This document shows, piece after piece, positions 59,363-64,000 of a stretch of DNA of 64,000 nt. The DNA lies in assembly GCF_002105155.1 (NCBI RefSeq), contig NW_019028998.1, forward strand, positions 1 to 64,000, in the 5' to 3' direction. Under the pieces are notes generated by a model, which saw only the letters and a list, made by a program, of their open reading frames with translations, was not told where the DNA came from and did no database searches. The stretch's first letter is position 1. Each line of letters opens with the position of its first letter. The stretch is from Lobosporangium transversale. Taxonomy: Eukaryota; Mortierellomycota; Mortierellomycetes; Mortierellales; Mortierellaceae. The position numbers were made by a program, and so were the translations under genes.

Positions 59363-60560
59363 CGAGAAAGAGGGCGAAAAAAAAAAAAAAAAAAAAAAAG
59401 TAAGATGATAGGTTCACATGATTACATTGTAAGATCATAACTTGGAGACCATCATACCTGAATCATCTCTAGTAGTAAACTGGGCTCAATGCTTCCGTCG
59501 TGGTTCTTCTGTAATCCGCAGATCTCCCCAGCTCGATTTACGGCAACCACAAGCTTTGCTTCCGTGCAGAGCTCTTCTAATAGTGTTGCATCTACAATAT
59601 GCCGTGTGCCAATCTAGGAAATTAAGCGAAGTTGGCAGTTGAGAAATCATACATCTGTTTAAGAGTCTCTGATATCAAGTAAATATATAACTCTAAAGAG
59701 ATTGCTTGCTCCTGGTTTTTGTCTTCAATATCGATTTACCTTATTAAGCGTAATACAAATGGGCATATCTTCCCTGCCGTGCACGAAATCTATATCCTCT
59801 TCATCATCCAGAACCTCGAACTCAAACTGCCCATCTCCTAGATCCTGAACTTCGGTTTTTGGAATTTTGGTGTCATAAATAGCAGCACGTACACCCATGA
59901 AGATCGCATCCATAAGATTACCACCATAGTCCAAAACCAAAGCGTCGACGAAAAGAATCCAGCATTGTTGCCCAGGGATAATGCAGAGTTTGGATAAATC
60001 AATACCTCCAGATCCTGAACATGTGGGCGATAAAGATGAAATAGCTGTATTATTAGAGCAGAGGAATCGAGACATCATCTGCGTGAGTTCGTTATTGAGA
60101 TCGTCAGCCCCTCGTCCTTCGAATTGCTGTGATGCGCTTGGAGCACTAAAAAAAGTCAAATTCGAGCAAAATGCTTCGTTTTAATATACTGCATGCTGTA
60201 AACCGTTTTAAACAAAGAAGAGCTCCTGCATTGACTGAAAAGCCGCTACTCCTAATGGCTGATTTGCCTCGTTTAAGTTGAAGTGACTTGCCATTCTATA
60301 CTGCATATTATTTGGCCTTTATCCGCACCATCGCCTGTCTCTGGGTCAACTTGGACAGGTCCAATTTCTGCTTTTACACTGATAAGAACATCAGAGCCTC
60401 CCGCAATACGGACACGAGCAGAGCCACTAGTTTGTGAAACTACGCTTGTCTCGAGTGTGATCTCACGAAAGTCAGACCTTTGGCGACCATCTGCTCTAAT
60501 ATTGCACTCGATGCCTTTAAGAATATAATCACGCTCAGCGGGGGAAATTAGACTAGGCAT
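59200..60560 (-). CDS. RRP42: RNA exosome core subunit Rrp42 (EXOSC7)
   Basis: Minus strand, exons 60560..60292, 60145..59740, 59613..59458, 59328..59200; 319 aa. RNase PH-fold protein: MPSLISPAERDYILKGIECN, IRADGRQRSDFREITLETSV, GSARVRIAGGSDVLISVKAE, SIECAPSASQQFEGRGADDL, IIPGQQCWILFVDALVLDYG, and MPICITLNKIGTRHIVDATL, ending with a helical tail. It sits in the catalytically inactive nine-subunit ring that threads RNA to Rrp44/Rrp6. The first intron needs a GC donor (TG-GCAAGT): only then does the conserved SIECAPSAS segment form; using the next GT would break the frame. The last intron is filled by facing poly-T and poly-A runs. Confidence 0.95.
59333..59399. repeat. T-run/A-run inverted repeat in RRP42 intron 3
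   Basis: About 32 T, a 15-nt purine-rich spacer, then about 22 A. The transcript can fold into an A:U stem with a short loop. It occupies most of a 129-nt intron. Confidence 0.9.
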
Positions 60561-60730
60561 GGTCTTTGACTGTACAATGAGAATGTTCATGAGAAAAAAA
60601 AAAAAAAAAAAAAAAAAGCATTTGACTGAGGCACTGGTGGCTTGTTTTCTGTTATGCTGTTGCAAATTTCCCACTATCATTTTTCAATTTTGCAAAGTAT
60701 TTTAGCATTTATTGAGATACACATTCATTT

Positions 60731-62588
60731 TCAAAGACGTGAAACTGTCAGTTTGGCATCGTGGGAACGGAGACGGTCCACCAAAACTTGTCCAAATGCG
60801 TAGGCAGGCGTCAATACTCCTCCCTGAACTCTGTTCTCGGATCTAATCCGCTCCTCATCCTGAACAAGACATAGTGCACTCTCTGCCAGATATTTGCATG
60901 TTTCACTATAGCCGGGCTCGCCGCCCTGAACAACAGCCATGACTTTGACAGGAGCATGCGATTCGGCAGAGGTACCTGAAACATCGGCTGGGACATCGCT
61001 TTCACCTATAACCTTGATGGTGAAGTGCCCTTTAGCAATGTCTTCATCTGATGGACCAGTTCCTGGGGCAGGAAGGAATCGCTTCTGGACGAAACGACGG
61101 ATCGGGCCTACTGCAAGAGCTGCACCGCCAATACCTACACCAATTGTAGCGATAGTGGCAGCAAAAAGCCCTGAGGTTGACATAGACTCGCTTGATATTC
61201 ATATAGATGAGTAAAACAGCAGAATAATGAGTCAAAAGTTGATATAGAATTGCTGACATTCAGCCTCCAAATAATAACCTATATTTACCTGTAGCTGAAA
61301 TTGGGACCATACCCTACACCATCAGCCTCAAGGGCGAGTCCATGGCTGCGCTTAACTATTTTTTCGTTCGATGACGACATGAAAAAATAGGCCTGCCACT
61401 GCTGGAAGTCATGATCGTAAAAGATTGTTGGCGCAGAAACCTTTGCTGGAGTGATCTTCGAGGCGACCTCCTCTGGTACTAACAAGTTTTGGTCCATCGT
61501 AGGTCCGAGCCCTTCGTTCGTACTCTCTATTACCTCACAGACGGAAGCTAGCGTACCGCCGGATGCTATTTATTTGTGCCATAATATGTCATGGATTCGT
61601 CATATTAGTTTCAATATAAAACACATATATCTGTGTCTCATTTAAAAAATATCGTGCTCAATGCTCACCTGCTCCGCGTGCTTTTACTAAAGAGAGCTTT
61701 ACAGACTTAGTGGTAAGGTTGTATTCCTTGCGAAGATAATCTACAACCCTGTGGAATGGTATGATCAATCAACAGCCACCAAATAAACCTGAGGTCCGTT
61801 TTGAATATCATTTCACCTTACTTACATCTTTGTACCGATTTCGGAGGGAACCGAGTCGAAACCACATTGGGGGACCAGAATAGTCTTGTTATCTCGAGCA
61901 TCTTTATGGTATTTCCGAATGATGTTCTACACAAATAAAAAAAAATTAATAACCTTTCCCTCCTTTTTTTCTCAGTGTTATCGTATTAGTCTACAATTGC
62001 TTACATGAACGAAAGGGCTTTCGCCAGTCGAGTCAACATAATGTGTCTTCTGTTTAACACATGCTTCAACTAAAGGCTCTCCATGTTTCATAAAGGGTCC
62101 AACGGTGCTAATCACGACCTTAGTGCGGGCGGCCATAGCCCCTAGTGATTCAACATTGGATGCATCAGCTTTAATGATGACCATGTTCTATCGATGAAAT
62201 TAAATAAATAAAAAAATACCGAGCTGTTAGGTGGAGTAGACGAACAAGTATAGTATCAGAAGTCTATTCTGCAGTCTCTGGAATTCGGAAACTGTGAACT
62301 TATTTACCTGGAGCGCTGGATCAATGGCAGTGAGCTTTTGGCGGGCTTCTTCCAGTTTGGGAATACTGCGACCTGCAATAGCCCAGCGCACGCCTTGCTT
62401 GTAGTTTTGAGCCAAGTACTATATCACGCGTAAGTTTGGGTCAATGGCTTAATTAATATGAGTGATAATAGATATGCTATCGCACATTTCTCTGCTGTCA
62501 ATGTTGAACATGGAAATACCTGGCAGGTTCGAAGACCTGTAAATCCAGTGGCACCATAGAGAACAATATCGAACTCTCTAGCGGTCAT
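60731..62588 (-). CDS. Saccharopine dehydrogenase-like oxidoreductase (SCCPDH family)
   Basis: Minus strand, seven exons: 62588..62520, 62418..62308, 62187..62005, 61926..61826, 61748..61669, 61565..61289, 61190..60731; 426 aa. Rossmann start MTAREFDIVLYGATGFTGLR (GxTGFTG), then WAIAGRSIPKLEEARQKL, KVVISTVGPFMKHGEPLVEA, KTHYVDSTGESPFVHNIIRK, QCGFDSVPSEIGTKM, and SGGTLASVCEVIE. A Gly/Ala-rich hydrophobic helix (GLFAATIATIGVGIGGAALA) lies near residue 280, followed by PIRRFVQKRFLPAPGTGPSD and GGEPGYSETCKYLAESALCL. This is the SCCPDH / trans-acting enoyl reductase-like family found on lipid droplets and membranes, not lysine-pathway Lys9. Substrate unknown. Confidence 0.92.
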
Positions 62589-63154
62589 AGCTGCTTTATT
62601 TTGTCTTTGTGTTTTATGTTGCTGCGAAATGAACAATGGATGAATGAAGTGGAAATGGATGTTTAGTGAAAAAAAAAAAAAATAGTGTTAGACGTTCATT
62701 TTTATTATCAAAAATTCGGTTCGGTGGAGTGATCGGAATGAACGCATGGGCCAATTGCTCACTTGCAACTTGCATATGTCTGACGTGCGTGATGATGACA
62801 TGTGGAAAAAGTGATCGAAAAACAAACCAGGTGGGCTCCTTGGTATATACGTATATATATATATATATACTATCTAGTATATACTTAGTTAAGTAGTTTC
62901 ATTTGCAGAGTGGACAAACCCGTTATCCTAAATACTACATATTATTACGATGGGACAACCACTGATTCATGAGTGCATTCGGCAACTATCCCCATTTTTA
63001 GAATCAACTTGCAAGAATGTATGCAAGAAAAGTATTGTTACCAATGGGAGTTATCATTGTAAAAGCATATGTATATTTCTCGGAACAACCAAAACACTTT
63101 ATAGTGTTTTGAGCGTTAGAAGTCTCAATCCCACCTATTTTTATATCTCTTTGA
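62589..63154. other. intergenic gap with (TA)n
   Basis: 566 nt between two minus-strand genes. Contains a short (TA)n run at 62,843-62,871 and the promoter of the oxidoreductase gene. No gene supported. Confidence 0.4.
62843..62871. repeat. (TA)n microsatellite
   Basis: Ten or so TA units with one CG interruption. Confidence 0.9.
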
Positions 63155-64000
63155 TTACCGATAACTCTCTCTACCTCTGCTCCTTGATCGATCCCTTGAT
63201 TTACTTCTCGATATGTTTCTGCTCTCGCTTCTATCTCGATTCCTACTCCGACTGAACTTTCGGTTACGTGAACGATAAGGCGGTGATCTACTCCATGATC
63301 GAGTCCTAGATCTGCCTCGAGAAAGAGATCGAGAGTATGAGTGTAAACTAGAACGCCTTCTTGACCTAGATCTGCTTCTGGACCTTGAGCGTGCATATGT
63401 CCGCATCCGGCTATTCGATTCGCTTCCCCTGCTATGTCTCCCACGGCGCTCAGAGTCTTTCTGACTTTTAACAGGTTCTTTAGAATAGGCGCATCTTCGT
63501 TTCACTGCCACAGATTTATAGAAATCATCTAAACAACCGTCACCCCAGCCTTCATTCTTAATGCTGTTCGCATTGTTTCTATTGTCTTCAGTGATTTCAC
63601 TTCCGTTCCCAACACAAGGAGAGTTTGAAAGGAACTTTGCTAAATGTTCCAGAACAGTACTAGAGATGGCATCACTTTTCATCGGTATGGAGACATATGC
63701 TGGGAGAGGCTCATAATATTCAGCGTCAGGCTATACAAAGATATGCCAAATAAGTCAGTCTCGATATTGAATAAGTTGCTAGGTATACTTCGTTAAAAGA
63801 ATAAAAATAAAAAGATTTACCTCAATTTTTGACATCATTAATCCAGCAGGTAGATCGCGGGTGAGCACGTCTCTATGAGTAGGTTCAGGTGCCAGCTGAG
63901 GTTGTGCTGAGACGAAGTTTGGACCTGGAGCTTGAGTTGAGCTTAGAGCTGGAGGTGAGTGGGAAGAATGATACATTCCTGGGGTAGGAGTCAACGGTTG
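63155..64000 (-). CDS. SR-rich splicing factor, CHERP-like; 5' part lies outside window
   Basis: Minus strand, exons at least 64000..63821 (open to the right) and 63730..63155. The upstream exon is Pro/Ser/Gln-rich and ends in DLPAGLMMSKIE, which runs into PDAEYYEPLPAYVSIP in the last exon. DLPAGLM followed by an acidic EYEPL segment is the signature of CHERP and related U2-snRNP-associated SURP/CID proteins. A stretch of helical sequence follows (VLEHLAKFLSN), then KNEGWGDGCLDDFYKSVAVK and a long RS domain with RSRSRSRS repeats and RDRSRSR to the stop. The RS domain suggests nuclear speckle localisation and control by SR kinases. SURP, CID and G-patch parts, if any, are not in view. Confidence 0.72.

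Overview
The window comes from the nuclear genome of an early-diverging fungus, most likely Mucoromycota and perhaps Mortierella-like; the lineage is inferred, since no database was searched. It has single intron-rich genes on both strands, short GT-AG introns (about 50-180 nt), AT-rich gaps and many long intronic poly-T and poly-A runs. Supporting content is a set of fungal housekeeping genes (BFR2, MTD1, ACL4, SFM1, COQ4, SDO1, ILV1, AIM22-type lipoate ligase, RRP42, a BimC-class kinesin) together with an ankyrin/TKL kinase, a half-size ABCA transporter and a relic of a Fanzor (eukaryotic TnpB) protein. There are no operons, CRISPR arrays or rRNA, and no tRNA that I can support.

Left part (1-23 kb). 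The 3' part of a BFR2/AATF gene runs off the left end. A poor region follows (0.7-3.5 kb) with the Fanzor relic and an orphan TATA-type promoter, then MTD1 (one-carbon metabolism) and a 2.3 kb gap. Next come a complex I 9.5 kDa subunit divergent from an RSC6/SMARCD SWIB gene, ACL4 (chaperone of ribosomal protein uL4), a ZNHIT1/Vps71 gene divergent from an acetylpolyamine-type deacetylase, NOP10 (H/ACA snoRNP) divergent from lipoate-protein ligase, ILV1 threonine deaminase, a 1.9 kb gap and a cis-prenyltransferase (dolichol synthesis).

Middle (23-47 kb). A ten-exon UNC13/MUN-C2 protein of about 1876 aa is followed by a TKL kinase fused to ankyrin repeats, a disordered acidic protein, SFM1 divergent from COQ4, SDO1 divergent from a glyoxylate/D-glycerate reductase, a half-size ABCA transporter and a BTB protein.

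Right part (47-64 kb). Kinesin-5 with a BimC box, a glutathione S-transferase, a disordered protein of about 1460 aa with a UBZ-like CxxC motif and an RG-repeat tail, two overlapping small ORFs, RRP42 of the RNA exosome (with a GC-AG intron), a saccharopine-dehydrogenase-like oxidoreductase, and the 3' part of an SR-rich CHERP-like splicing factor running off the right end.

Functionally the genes are mixed, but ribosome biogenesis and RNA processing recur (BFR2, ACL4, NOP10, SDO1, SFM1 which methylates a ribosomal protein in yeast, RRP42, CHERP-like), as does mitochondrial metabolism (NUO9.5, lipoate ligase, COQ4, ILV1). Five gene pairs are divergent over short gaps. Most exon models below were built by eye from splice signals, reading phase and remembered family conservation; in nearly all of them the summed exon lengths give a whole number of codons.
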